A DNA stretch of 64,000 nucleotides from Paenibacillus typhae (GCF_900099765.1 NZ_FNDX01000009.1:142193-206192), one strand, 5' to 3'. Shown: positions 38,536-46,664, counted from the first letter of the stretch. Numbers and translations are program-made. Notes: generated by a model from the sequence alone, not told the origin.

Positions 38536-39591
38536 ATGATCAATCAATTAAAAGAAGTGGCCAGAGGCAAGCGCGGCGCCCGTGATTTGAGTTATGAGGA
38601 AGCGCTGGCAGCAGCTGAGGCGATTCTCTGCCAGACTGCATCCCCCGTGCAGATCGGCGCCTTCCTGATTGCCGAGCGGATTAAGCTGGAGAGCATTGAG
38701 GAGCTTGAGGCGTTTGTTGCGGTATGCCGCAAATATGCCCTCCGGGAGCCGATGCAGCAGGGGCTGGACTGTGCCGGCCCTTATGACGGACGGAAGAATT
38801 CCTTCATCGCTACCTTCCCGACCGCTTTCCTGCTGTCTGCGGCAGGTGTTCCTGTAACGCTGCATGGTGCAGCACCGCTTCCGCCAAAATGGGGCATAAC
38901 ACTGCAGGATATTATTGAGGCATCTGGCGTCCGTGTTGGCGGTCTAACACAGGCTGACGTTGTTACAGCTGCTGCAGGTAGCGGTGTGCTGTTCGCTCAG
39001 GCGGATCTGTGGTGTCCGCCGCTCGGTGCATTACGTCCGTTAAGAGAGGATATCGGGATGCGGACGATTCTAAATACCGCCGAGAAACTGATCGACTACT
39101 CCTGCTCCCCCTACATTGTATTCGGCATCTATCATAATACCGTGTTCGACCGGATTTCCAGGCTGATCATTAAGCTTGGCTACCGGAAAGGTCTGGTTGT
39201 GCAGGGTGTTGAAGGATCCGAGGATCTGTACATCGACCGGCCAAATCGTGTGTATACCATAGCTGACGGCCAGGCCCAGCTTGATATTATCGACCCCGAG
39301 TCACTGGGACTGGAGACGGAAGTGCCGGAGCTGGACTGGACACCGGAGCTTCAGCTGCAGAACGCAGAAGCGGTGCTGCAGGGCCGCGGGCATATGGCAT
39401 TTTACAACCAGACGCTGCTGAACGGCGGGGCCCGGCTGCATCTGGCCGGCAAAGCCGGCTCGCTGGAGGAAGGCGTGTACACCTGCAAGCATCTGCTCGA
39501 CAACGGCAGCGCCTGGGCGGTGTATGAGAAGTGGCGCAGCGCGCTGCTGGGCAGCAAGGCGCCATCAGTGGGCCGGGTCGGCCAGGTGTAG
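38536..39591 (+). CDS. anthranilate phosphoribosyltransferase-like protein (TrpD2/YbiB type)
   Basis: 351 residues, glycosyltransferase family 3 fold. The helical N-terminal domain (LSYEEALAAAEAIL, about 18-31; QIGAFLIAERIK, about 40) is clear. In place of the PRPP loop GTGGD of true TrpD it has DCAGPYDGRKN near residue 76, so tryptophan synthesis is unlikely. E. coli YbiB of this group binds nucleic acids. ATG 38536 is seven bases after AAGGAG and 12 bp after the ANTAR gene, so both are co-transcribed. It is a candidate partner of the ANTAR protein; direct evidence is lacking. Confidence 0.85.
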   Translation: MINQLKEVARGKRGARDLSYEEALAAAEAILCQTASPVQIGAFLIAERIKLESIEELEAFVAVCRKYALREPMQQGLDCAGPYDGRKNSFIATFPTAFLLSAAGVPVTLHGAAPLPPKWGITLQDIIEASGVRVGGLTQADVVTAAAGSGVLFAQADLWCPPLGALRPLREDIGMRTILNTAEKLIDYSCSPYIVFGIYHNTVFDRISRLIIKLGYRKGLVVQGVEGSEDLYIDRPNRVYTIADGQAQLDIIDPESLGLETEVPELDWTPELQLQNAEAVLQGRGHMAFYNQTLLNGGARLHLAGKAGSLEEGVYTCKHLLDNGSAWAVYEKWRSALLGSKAPSVGRVGQV

Positions 39592-39633
39592 GCCGGGTTG
39601 GCGGCTGCCTGCCGGAGCAAGGTCGGTGCTGGG

Positions 39634-39811
39634 CTGATGCTGGGATGATGCTGGGCTGATGCTGGGATGATGCTGGGCTGATGCTGGGATGATGCTGGGC
39701 TGATGCTGGGCTGATGCTGGGCTGATGCTGGGCTGATGCTGGGCCGGAGTAAGGCCACAGCAGGGCCGGAGCTAGGCTGGAGCATGGTCGGAGCATGGTC
39801 GGAGCATGGTC
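39634..39811. repeat. 11-bp tandem repeats
   Basis: Ten perfect units of MTGATGCTGGG run from 39634 to 39743, where the first base alternates C and A for the first six units and is then C. A second run of three GGAGCATGGTC units fills 39779-39811. The arrays lie just after the TrpD2-like gene. Because 11 is not a multiple of 3, they keep long spurious ORFs open on both strands. Confidence 0.9.
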
Positions 39812-39863
39812 GGAGCGGTGCCAAACCGGGGCCGGAGGGCGTGGAGATACGGCGGGTCGTAGA

Positions 39864-40030
39864 GGGATTTTCCCCTCTATTATGGTCATCCCCGCCTACT
39901 TTTGGTCGAGATAAGGGGATTTCTCCCTCTATTTCGATCATTCCAGTCAACTTTTGGCTATAATAATGGGATTTTTCCCGTTACTTTACTCCCCCAGGCA
40001 ACTTCCGCCTAAGACAAAAAGATCCCCCTT
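39864..40030. repeat. second array of 52-bp-period repeats
   Basis: Three clear heads, GGGATTTTCCC, GGGATTTCTCCC and GGGATTTTTCCC, begin at 39864, 39916 and 39968, and a decayed fourth (AGATCCCC) at 40020. Spacing is exactly 52 bp each time. Unit layout matches the array at 2843-3217: near-palindromic head, then a TATT-like and a C-rich block, and TAAT or TAAG before the next head. Confidence 0.8.
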
Positions 40031-40120
40031 ATACTCCGATCACACCAGCCCTCCTTCTTGCCAACTCAACTGCCTTGTCCACTCACCCTCACTCTACAGT
40101 CAGCCAACCAAACACCAACA

Positions 40121-40157
40121 AAAAAGACCGAAGCTCCCCTCCCAGGAAGCTCCGGCC
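40121..40157 (-). terminator. intrinsic terminator of the YdcZ transporter operon
   Basis: The stem between 40128-40138 and 40145-40155 has two positions that are mismatched on the plus strand but G-U wobbles on the minus-strand RNA. TTTTTT follows on the minus strand. This supports function on the minus strand. Confidence 0.75.
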
Positions 40158-40163
40158 TATCCG

Positions 40164-40667
40164 TTATTTTGTGCCCAGCGCAGTCTGGCGCTTCTTATCC
40201 GCCGCAGCCGTTTCCTGCCCGCCTTTTTCCCCTCTTCCGCCCAGTTTAAAGACGAGAATACCGCCGACGATGACTAGCACACCGAGCAGCTGATTCAGGT
40301 TAAAGGGAACCTTTTCCAGCCCCATCCAGCCAAGGGAATCCCACAGTAGCGCGAATCCTAATTGCGAGGTCAGCACGATTGCAATCGCAAAGGTCGCTCC
40401 AAGCAGCTTCGTTGCCTGCACCAGACAGATAACTACGCCGACGCCGATCACTCCGCTGAACCAGTACCACGGCTGCATATGCTGTAGTGTAAACATCCCG
40501 GTCCCCTGAGTAATCAGCCCCATAATAAGTGAAGCGATAAAGCCCATCCCGAGTACGAGCGTGGTGGTCGACCAAGAGCCTGTATGCTCGTTGACTTTAC
40601 TGTTAAAAATATTCTGCAGGCCTACAAGCGCTCCTGCCACCAATGCCAATATAATGCCGATTATCAT
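40164..40667 (-). CDS. DMT-family transporter subunit, YdcZ/DUF606 type
   Basis: 167 residues, five membrane helices followed by a charged 20-residue cytoplasmic tail (GGRGEKGGQETAAADKKRQ). GIILALVAGALVGLQNIFNSKV at the N-terminus is the YdcZ (PF04657) pattern. Such five-helix proteins are usually encoded in pairs and probably act as heterodimers; the partner lies 22 bp upstream. Substrate unknown. Confidence 0.87.
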   Translation of the reverse strand: MIIGIILALVAGALVGLQNIFNSKVNEHTGSWSTTTLVLGMGFIASLIMGLITQGTGMFTLQHMQPWYWFSGVIGVGVVICLVQATKLLGATFAIAIVLTSQLGFALLWDSLGWMGLEKVPFNLNQLLGVLVIVGGILVFKLGGRGEKGGQETAAADKKRQTALGTK

Positions 40668-40689
40668 AAAAATTATCCCCTTCTTTGCA

Positions 40690-41115
40690 TTAAAGTTTTA
40701 GAATCAGCACGCCGGCAATCATCATTCCGATTCCGATGAACTGCGGCAGGCGCATTTTTTGCTTCACTACTCCGAACCAGCCGTTACTGTCAATCATAAA
40801 GGTCATGAACAGCTGGGCGATCAGGAGTGCGGATATAGTCAAAGTAACTCCCACATGCTGAATAGCGGTTACCTCACTGAAAATAATGAACGCCGCCAGT
40901 GCGCCACCGGTCAAGTACAGCGGATTTACTTTTTTAAAGCCTTGCTTCTTCCCGTCGCGTACGAACAGCAGAATCGCCAAAGCCATAATAAAACCGGTTA
41001 ATTGTGTGATAGTTGCTGCCTGCCAAGTGCCGATGTCCTGGCTGATCCGTGCGTTTGCGACCCCCTGCAGCGTAATGCAGGCCCCGCCTATAAAAGCAAA
41101 AATAATCCCCTTCAT
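40690..41115 (-). CDS. DMT-family transporter subunit, YdcZ/DUF606 type
   Basis: 141 residues, five membrane helices. GGACITLQGVANARIS near residue 10 is the YdcZ signature, parallel to the GLQNIFNSKV of its partner. ATG 41115 follows GAGGAG. It is the first gene of the pair, with a 14-bp palindrome 60 bp upstream that also occurs near the Nudix gene. Confidence 0.87.
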   Translation of the reverse strand: MKGIIFAFIGGACITLQGVANARISQDIGTWQAATITQLTGFIMALAILLFVRDGKKQGFKKVNPLYLTGGALAAFIIFSEVTAIQHVGVTLTISALLIAQLFMTFMIDSNGWFGVVKQKMRLPQFIGIGMMIAGVLILKL

Positions 41116-41174
41116 GTCTTCTCTCCTCTATGTGTTCTCTGCCTTAATTAAATGACATCCGGCGTAATCCGTGA

Positions 41175-41188
41175 AGGACATATGTCCT
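41175..41188. promoter_or_regulatory. palindromic site AGGACATATGTCCT
   Basis: Perfect 14-bp palindrome 60 bp upstream of the YdcZ pair. A near-identical copy is at 41752-41765. Dyads of this shape are bound by Crp/Fnr-family proteins in Firmicutes; such a protein is not encoded in the window. Confidence 0.6.
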
Positions 41189-41217
41189 AAATTACAATTT
41201 CCCCTTAGCTTTGCACC

Positions 41218-41264
41218 AAAAAGCCCGGTTCAATCCTCATTATAAGAGGCTGAAACGGGCCTTT
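41218..41264 (-). terminator. intrinsic terminator of the Nudix gene
   Basis: AAAAAGCCCG (41218-41227) pairs with CGGGC-CTTT (41256-41264), inner CCTC/GAGG. On the minus strand TTTTT follows the stem. Confidence 0.75.
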
Positions 41265-41281
41265 AATAAACATTAACTCAA

Positions 41282-41683
41282 TTAAGATAACAGCTTCATC
41301 TCATGCAGCCGGTCAAAAATCAGCCTGCTGACCGCCGACACCCGCTCCCTGTCTGCAAACGTAAGCCAGGCCAGTTCAGCAATTTCTGCAGCCGGTGCAA
41401 GCGTACCGTTATATTCTGCAGTCAGGCAGGTCATCCGCACCTGCACACCGGGTTCTTTACCATGTGCTTCAGCTTCAAATGTGCCAAAATGCCGGATACT
41501 CTCCGGAATAATCTGTACCGTCAATTCCTCTTCAATCTCGCGTATCAGCGTTTCGTTGTCCGTCTCGCCCGCTTCCCGTTTGCCTCCGGGGAAATAATAG
41601 GTGTCTTTACCGTGAGAACGAGCGCCGAGCACCTTCCCGTCTACAAGATGAATCCAGGCAATCTTGTCTATCACTGTGGTCAT
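41282..41683 (-). CDS. Nudix hydrolase (MutT-like)
   Basis: 133 residues. The Nudix box runs from residue 33: GGKREAGETDNETLIREIEE, matching GX5EX7REUXEEXGU except that the last G is replaced. It should hydrolyse a nucleoside diphosphate derivative with Mg2+. ATG 41683 follows GAGGAGG. Single gene. Confidence 0.9.
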   Translation of the reverse strand: MTTVIDKIAWIHLVDGKVLGARSHGKDTYYFPGGKREAGETDNETLIREIEEELTVQIIPESIRHFGTFEAEAHGKEPGVQVRMTCLTAEYNGTLAPAAEIAELAWLTFADRERVSAVSRLIFDRLHEMKLLS

Positions 41684-41751
41684 TTGTTATCCTCCTCGAA
41701 ATTTAAGGCCTTTGCTTCTATTCATTAAAAGCTATCTCCCCCGCTCCTTAA

Positions 41752-41765
41752 AGGACAGATGTCCT
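41752..41765. promoter_or_regulatory. palindromic site AGGACAGATGTCCT
   Basis: Second copy of the dyad seen at 41175-41188, one central base different. It lies 69 bp upstream of the Nudix gene and just after the end of the Tet(M)-like gene. Confidence 0.55.
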
Positions 41766-41788
41766 ACACAGTTTATCCGCTAAATGTC

Positions 41789-43753
41789 TCAGAGATCCGG
41801 CTTAACATGCATATGCCCGGCCGCCTCATCCCAAGGAACCGCATAGGCCTGTCCTTTTGCACAAAAGATCGAAGCCGACTGATAAGCCGGATCGGCATTC
41901 TTATCGTATTGCTTCATGCCGATGATCTGTCCCGCCTGATGGCAGACTTGGTACCCGCCGGCCCGCAGGGACAGAGCCCCTTTGCCTTGGGTCATGGATG
42001 CCATCCTGACCGGATAATTCATGAATGTGGCAACCGGCACCGTTCCGGTCAACACAGCCGTTTCACCATTCATTTCAGGTGCGGTAAAGCTGCCGCTGGC
42101 CTGCTGAATATCGGACATCACCTTGCCTACATGATCGGCATGGATTCTGATTTTGAAATCATAAAACGGCTCCAGCAGCACATTCTCCGCCTGCTCCAGC
42201 CCCTGACGCAAGGCACGCAGCGCGGCTTCCCGGAAATCTCCGCCGGAGGTATGCTTGTTATGCGCCCTGCCGCTCAGGAGCGTAATCTGAACATCGGTCA
42301 GCGGCGAGCCGGTCAGCAGGCCGTGATGCCCTTTTTCCAGCAGCACCTGAACAATCTGATTCTGATAGCCGATAGCCAGATGATCAGGATGACACTTGTT
42401 ATGTACCGTAACGCCGCTTCCGCGTTCACCCGGTTCAAGCTTCAGATGGACCTCGGCATAATGGCCGAGCGGTTCAAAATGTCCACAGCCGTAAACCATG
42501 CTATTTATCGTCTCCATATACAGAATCTCCGGATCACCAAAAGTTACCTGAATTCGGAACCGTTCCCGGAGCACCTGCTCCAGCACCTCCAGCTGGATCT
42601 GGCCCATGACCTGAATTTGCAGCTCCTGAAGTATTTCATCCCAGCTTACATTCAGCGAAGGATCTTCTGCACCAAGCTGCTGAAACGCCTGCAGCACCTC
42701 TTTCAGGTGAACCGGAGGTTCGAAGCAGACTTTGGATTTTAGCGCAGGAACGAGTCCGCTTTCTATGGTATCTTCCAGCTCTCCGACGCCTTCCCCCGGG
42801 CCGGCAGCCGTTACGCCGGTAACGGCAAACAATTCACCCGCCGCAGCCCATTCGGCCGCTGCCGTCTTCGACCCGTTAATCCGCCGGATACCGGTAATCC
42901 GTTCAGAGATCCGCTTTCCGGCAGGACCGCAGGTTAACTCTTCCCGTACCTTAAGTACACCTTGCAGCGCTTTAATATAAGTGATTCTTGTGCCCTTGTC
43001 ATCGTAGCGGACCTTGTATACTCTTCCGGCAAAAGGCAGACGGTAATCATATTCCGTGACCGCAAGCGCATCCAGATTACGGAGGAAGCTGCCGATCCCT
43101 TCGTCCAGCAGAGCGGAGCCTGCCATGCAAGGAAAGATTTTGCCCTGCCGTACCAGCTTAACCAGCGCCTCCTTCCAGGCCGGCTCGTCCAGGCTTCCAT
43201 CGAGATAAGCCTCAAACAGCCCCTCATCCCGTTCCGCCAGAAAAGAGCACAGCTCCTCATTCACAGCGCCAGCATCAAGCTCCGGCAGCATCAAGGCATC
43301 TTCGCTGAGCAGCTGGCGGATCTCATTTAGCACACGCTGCGGATCGGCACCGGTCCGGTCTATTTTATTGATAAAAAAGATGGTCGGAACCCCATGTGAA
43401 CGCAGCAGCTGCCATACCGTCTCCGTATGACCCTCCACACCTTCAACTGCGCTGACAATCACAACGGCATAATCGAGAATCTGGAGTACCCGCTCCATCT
43501 CCGGAGAAAAATCGACGTGGCCGGGAGTGTCCAGCAAAAAGTAACGTGAATCACCGTAGCTGAATTCCGCCTGATCAGCGAATACGGTGATGCCGCGCGC
43601 TTTTTCAATCTCATGGGTGTCCAGAAAAGTATCCTTATGGTCCACTCTGCCCCTGCTGCGGATCGCTTCTGTATGGTAGAGCAGCTGCTCGGCGAAGGTC
43701 GTCTTTCCGGCATCGACATGGGCAAGCAGCCCGATTGTAATATTCTTGGTCAT
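41789..43753 (-). CDS. Tet(M)-like ribosomal protection GTPase (EF-G superfamily)
   Basis: 654 residues, close to Tet(M)/Tet(O). Domains as in EF-G: G1 GLLAHVDAGKTT (residue 8), switch I RGITV, G3 DTPGHVDF, G4 NKID (about 128), then domains II to V. Many Firmicutes carry such chromosomal homologues that give no or unknown tetracycline resistance; the sequence alone does not decide. ATG 43753 has its nearest GGAGG 16 bases upstream, unusually far. A promoter with an inverted repeat between -35 and -10 lies at 43796-43823. Confidence 0.9.
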   Translation of the reverse strand: MTKNITIGLLAHVDAGKTTFAEQLLYHTEAIRSRGRVDHKDTFLDTHEIEKARGITVFADQAEFSYGDSRYFLLDTPGHVDFSPEMERVLQILDYAVVIVSAVEGVEGHTETVWQLLRSHGVPTIFFINKIDRTGADPQRVLNEIRQLLSEDALMLPELDAGAVNEELCSFLAERDEGLFEAYLDGSLDEPAWKEALVKLVRQGKIFPCMAGSALLDEGIGSFLRNLDALAVTEYDYRLPFAGRVYKVRYDDKGTRITYIKALQGVLKVREELTCGPAGKRISERITGIRRINGSKTAAAEWAAAGELFAVTGVTAAGPGEGVGELEDTIESGLVPALKSKVCFEPPVHLKEVLQAFQQLGAEDPSLNVSWDEILQELQIQVMGQIQLEVLEQVLRERFRIQVTFGDPEILYMETINSMVYGCGHFEPLGHYAEVHLKLEPGERGSGVTVHNKCHPDHLAIGYQNQIVQVLLEKGHHGLLTGSPLTDVQITLLSGRAHNKHTSGGDFREAALRALRQGLEQAENVLLEPFYDFKIRIHADHVGKVMSDIQQASGSFTAPEMNGETAVLTGTVPVATFMNYPVRMASMTQGKGALSLRAGGYQVCHQAGQIIGMKQYDKNADPAYQSASIFCAKGQAYAVPWDEAAGHMHVKPDL

Positions 43754-43795
43754 TTTTGCTGACAGTACACCTCCAAAAGTATAGTTCGTTTTCTT

Positions 43796-43823
43796 TATAT
43801 ACACCTGTATGTACCTCATACAA
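43796..43823 (-). promoter_or_regulatory. promoter of the Tet(M)-like gene with operator-like repeat
   Basis: Minus strand TTGTAT (43823-43818) and TATATA (43801-43796) are 16 bp apart. TGTATGTACCTCATACA (43806-43822) is a 6-bp inverted repeat located between them, a typical place for a repressor. Confidence 0.5.
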
Positions 43824-43825
43824 AA

Positions 43826-43868
43826 TACACGGCAAACCATCCCTTCTCATTATGGGCGGTTTGCCGTG
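43826..43868 (-). terminator. intrinsic terminator of the small membrane-protein gene
   Basis: CACGGCAAACC (43828-43838) pairs perfectly with GGTTTGCCGTG (43858-43868). On the minus strand TATTTTGT follows, a weak T-run that overlaps the -35 region of the next gene. Confidence 0.65.
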
Positions 43869-43895
43869 CTTGATCAATCCTGTGAAACGCATTAT

Positions 43896-44075
43896 CTATC
43901 CCTGCCTGGAACGGTTACGGCCTTCCTGATAGACGGCCAGCGCCCAAACCAGAACAAACAATGGAATAAAAATATACCAGGGAAGGGTTACAGTATCACC
44001 GATTATAAACGAAATAAGAAGTAGGACCGCTATGACAATTATGGAATACAGCACGCCTCGTCCAAAAGTTCTCAT
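43896..44075 (-). CDS. small membrane protein, unknown
   Basis: 59 residues with two membrane segments (VLYSIIVIAVLLLISFII and LPWYIFIPLFVLVWALAVY) and a basic C-terminus (RNRSRQG). ATG 44075 is eight bases after GGAGG. No family recognised. Confidence 0.7.
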   Translation of the reverse strand: MRTFGRGVLYSIIVIAVLLLISFIIGDTVTLPWYIFIPLFVLVWALAVYQEGRNRSRQG

Positions 44076-44178
44076 TTTTCCCGCCTCCACTTCATTCAGG
44101 TATATCCAATATTACCCAAACTGGAGGGAATAACTCTAATTAGCGGGATTTCCGTGTTATATCTCTGAGTGCTCCTCT

Positions 44179-44391
44179 TTATACCTTTCTTTTCTTGAAG
44201 AAGATATACAATAAAAATACTGCCGCTAACACAACAATAGCTAACATTAATAGTGTCGGATAATTGATAGAAAAGCCAAAGTCACCTTGAAACAGGTTGT
44301 CTTTTGGAGGATCATGCTTAACAGATAGGCCGTATTTATCTATTAACTCAGCCTTCTTGTCTTCCGTTAGATTATTTACTGCAGTTACCAT
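44179..44391 (-). CDS. small C-terminally anchored protein, unknown
   Basis: 70 residues. A soluble N-terminal half (LTEDKKAELIDKYGLSVKHDPP) is followed by one membrane helix (TLLMLAIVVLAAVFLLYIFF) and a basic end KKRKV, so it is probably tail-anchored. ATG 44391 follows a GAGGGGGAGAG purine tract. Function unknown. Confidence 0.65.
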   Translation of the reverse strand: MVTAVNNLTEDKKAELIDKYGLSVKHDPPKDNLFQGDFGFSINYPTLLMLAIVVLAAVFLLYIFFKKRKV

Positions 44392-44479
44392 ACCCTCTCC
44401 CCCTCGAAAAGCTTGCTATACCTGACAACCCACATAGTTATTCAATATTTGCCGCGGTCCAATCCTTTCACGTTAGAAC

Positions 44480-45352
44480 TCAGGAATGTTCAAAATGTCT
44501 GAGTTTATCGGGATTGTGGATAAGATAAATGTTGCGGATTACGTGTCCGGTACTATGAAATAATGCAACGGAATCGACATGCTCTCCCACACGGAAGATG
44601 ACCCCGGTCTGGCCGTTGATCTTGCTAATCTCGATCTGTACTCCCTCTTGCTGGTACAATTTATGGAAAGAACCAAATAGAAATTTGGACACGGAATCGG
44701 GCTGTGAGATCGGGCGGACGGCGGCGAATACCTTCCCTCCCCCATCGGAAATAAGAATGACATCATCAGCCAGCATGGAGATGACCTGCTCTGTATTATC
44801 CCGCTCAAGTGCGGCCAGGAACCGGCGAACCCACAACTCTTTGTCACTCTCGACGACATCCGGCTCTCCTGCACCTGTGCCTATTTTCATCTTTGCGCGG
44901 CTAAATAGCTTCCGGCAGTTTATCTCACTTTTACCAATGATCTCGGCGATTCCACCGTATTCGATGCCGAGAGCCTCGCGCAATACGAATACCGCACGCT
45001 CTGCCGGTGACAGCTTCTCCAGCATTACCAGGACTGCATAGGACAGCAGCTCATCACGGACTATGAAATGGAGCGGATCCGACTCCGCAGTAGGGATGGG
45101 TTCGGGAAGCCACTCACCGGCATAATATTCCCTTCGCCTGCGGGCCGATTTATACAGGTCCCGGCAGCGGTTTACGACCATTTTACACAAATACGCCTTT
45201 GGCTCTTCGGTCAGGCCAGCCGGGTTCACATTGTATACTTTGAGAAAAACGTCCTGAACGGCATCTTCCGCATCGGACCATGTACCCGTCATTTGATAAG
45301 CCAGCGTAAGCATTAATTTTTTGTACTGACGGTATAATTCCTCTATCTCCAC
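44480..45352 (-). CDS. ECF41-type RNA polymerase sigma factor
   Basis: 290 residues. Sigma region 2 (about 8-70) and region 4 (about 110-160) are followed by a SnoaL-like C-terminal extension (about 165-290) that regulates activity in this group. WLPEP (about 80) in the linker and DGGGKV (about 197) are hallmarks of ECF41 factors, which have no separate anti-sigma factor. It lies 28 bp after the NDH-2-like gene, whose promoter matches the ECF41 consensus, so it should drive its own operon. Confidence 0.92.
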   Translation of the reverse strand: MEIEELYRQYKKLMLTLAYQMTGTWSDAEDAVQDVFLKVYNVNPAGLTEEPKAYLCKMVVNRCRDLYKSARRRREYYAGEWLPEPIPTAESDPLHFIVRDELLSYAVLVMLEKLSPAERAVFVLREALGIEYGGIAEIIGKSEINCRKLFSRAKMKIGTGAGEPDVVESDKELWVRRFLAALERDNTEQVISMLADDVILISDGGGKVFAAVRPISQPDSVSKFLFGSFHKLYQQEGVQIEISKINGQTGVIFRVGEHVDSVALFHSTGHVIRNIYLIHNPDKLRHFEHS

Positions 45353-45380
45353 CGCCCCCGTTTTTTTGAACTCATACCTG

Positions 45381-46568
45381 TTAAGTCGTCAGCATACTCG
45401 CTGTATCCCAAGTATATTTTTTGATTTTCCAGCTCAATTTCCCTGTGATCACAAAATCGAGTCCCCACTTATTCACCCAGGTTAATCCTTTACCGGGACC
45501 TAGTCCGATGCAGAACAAATTCATATAGCTTTCATGGACCGGCGCCTGTTGCCCCTCGAGATCTGCCAGGATGATTTTGGCAAGCCGGGCCGCTTGGGGA
45601 ATTGCTTCCTTACAAGTCCTGCCGTCTACAAGGCCGTTGACCGGGTCTATGATTCTGGCGCAGTCACCGATACTGTATACACCCGGCATATCTGCTACTC
45701 TATAGCTGAAGTCTACCTGTACGTATCCTTCCGAGGTTACTGGCAGGCCGATCGCTGACAGCATCGGATTAGGCTGCAGCCCGAGTGTCCAGATGCATAA
45801 ACCTGCAGGCCGGCACTCACCGCTTGATAACCATAATACCCCATCTTCTTCTTTGATTACACGTTTATTATGCAGAGTATTTATACCGATGTCCCGGAGG
45901 AGATGTTCCAGTCTCAACCCTACTTTGGCTGGACCGTCCAAAAAGAGACGCTCGTGTGCATTGTACAGGTCAATTGTTACGGCTTTGGGGTCAAGTCCCA
46001 GCCGCTCAGCATCCTTGCGGGCGTAGTAAGCCAGCTCTGCCGCAGTCTCAATGCCGCTAATTCCAGCTCCCGCAACGACAATTTGCAGCAACCGGTCGCG
46101 TTCACTTGGTTCATTTTCAGCAGCAGCCTGTTCCAGATTAGTTAGCCATTTGCTGCGGATTTTCTGAGCATTTTCCAGTGAAGTGAGCGGAATCCCGCCA
46201 TGTCCGGGATCAGGCTGCCGGATCACACTGCCCGCTGCTACAATGAGCACATCATAGCTCATTCCATGCTCCACTCCCGAAGGATTCACATACAGCAGCT
46301 TCTTTTCTTGTGCATTAATGTTGGATACGATGCCCTGCACCAATTCAACACCGTCCGGAAACAGCTTAGTCAGTGGAACTCGTATATCTTCATTCGAAAC
46401 GGCCGGTCTAAACATTAATACTTTACGCAGATGGAAATCATTTTTATCAATCATGACAAGCCGCAGCGGATACTTCCCTGCTTGATCCTTGAACCATTTC
46501 CGGATTTCCTTCACAGCATGAATCCCCGCATACCCGGCACCGATAACAACACATGTCAATGTTTTCAT
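45381..46568 (-). CDS. NAD(P)/FAD-dependent oxidoreductase, type II NADH dehydrogenase-like
   Basis: 395 residues. Two Rossmann folds: FAD site VVIGAGYAGIHAV at residue 6 and NAD site VVAGAGISGIETAAELA near 160; the second FAD contact YSIGDCARI is near 290. The C-terminal part lacks an obvious amphipathic membrane helix. It should oxidise NAD(P)H with a quinone or other acceptor. ATG 46568 follows AAGGAG. First gene of an operon with the ECF41 factor, the typical genetic partner of that sigma family. Confidence 0.9.
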   Translation of the reverse strand: MKTLTCVVIGAGYAGIHAVKEIRKWFKDQAGKYPLRLVMIDKNDFHLRKVLMFRPAVSNEDIRVPLTKLFPDGVELVQGIVSNINAQEKKLLYVNPSGVEHGMSYDVLIVAAGSVIRQPDPGHGGIPLTSLENAQKIRSKWLTNLEQAAAENEPSERDRLLQIVVAGAGISGIETAAELAYYARKDAERLGLDPKAVTIDLYNAHERLFLDGPAKVGLRLEHLLRDIGINTLHNKRVIKEEDGVLWLSSGECRPAGLCIWTLGLQPNPMLSAIGLPVTSEGYVQVDFSYRVADMPGVYSIGDCARIIDPVNGLVDGRTCKEAIPQAARLAKIILADLEGQQAPVHESYMNLFCIGLGPGKGLTWVNKWGLDFVITGKLSWKIKKYTWDTASMLTT

Positions 46569-46599
46569 GCAATCTACTCCTTCTGTAGTTTGCATATAG

Positions 46600-46626
46600 A
46601 ACGAGGCAGCCACCTTTTTTGTGACA
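46600..46626 (-). promoter_or_regulatory. ECF41-dependent promoter
   Basis: On the minus strand TGTCACA (46626-46620) is followed after 16 bp by CGTT (46603-46600). The known ECF41 consensus is TGTCACA with a downstream CGTC. It stands about 30 bp before the oxidoreductase start codon. Confidence 0.72.
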
Positions 46627-46664
46627 CAGGAATTATATAAATTAAATTGTATTAGACACATCAT

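Noticed and set aside
39287..39950. Two overlapping 180-200 codon ORFs on the minus strand rich in Pro, Ser, Gln and His
   Set aside because: They are produced by the 11-bp tandem repeats and the antisense of the TrpD2-like gene; no ribosome site and no sensible protein.
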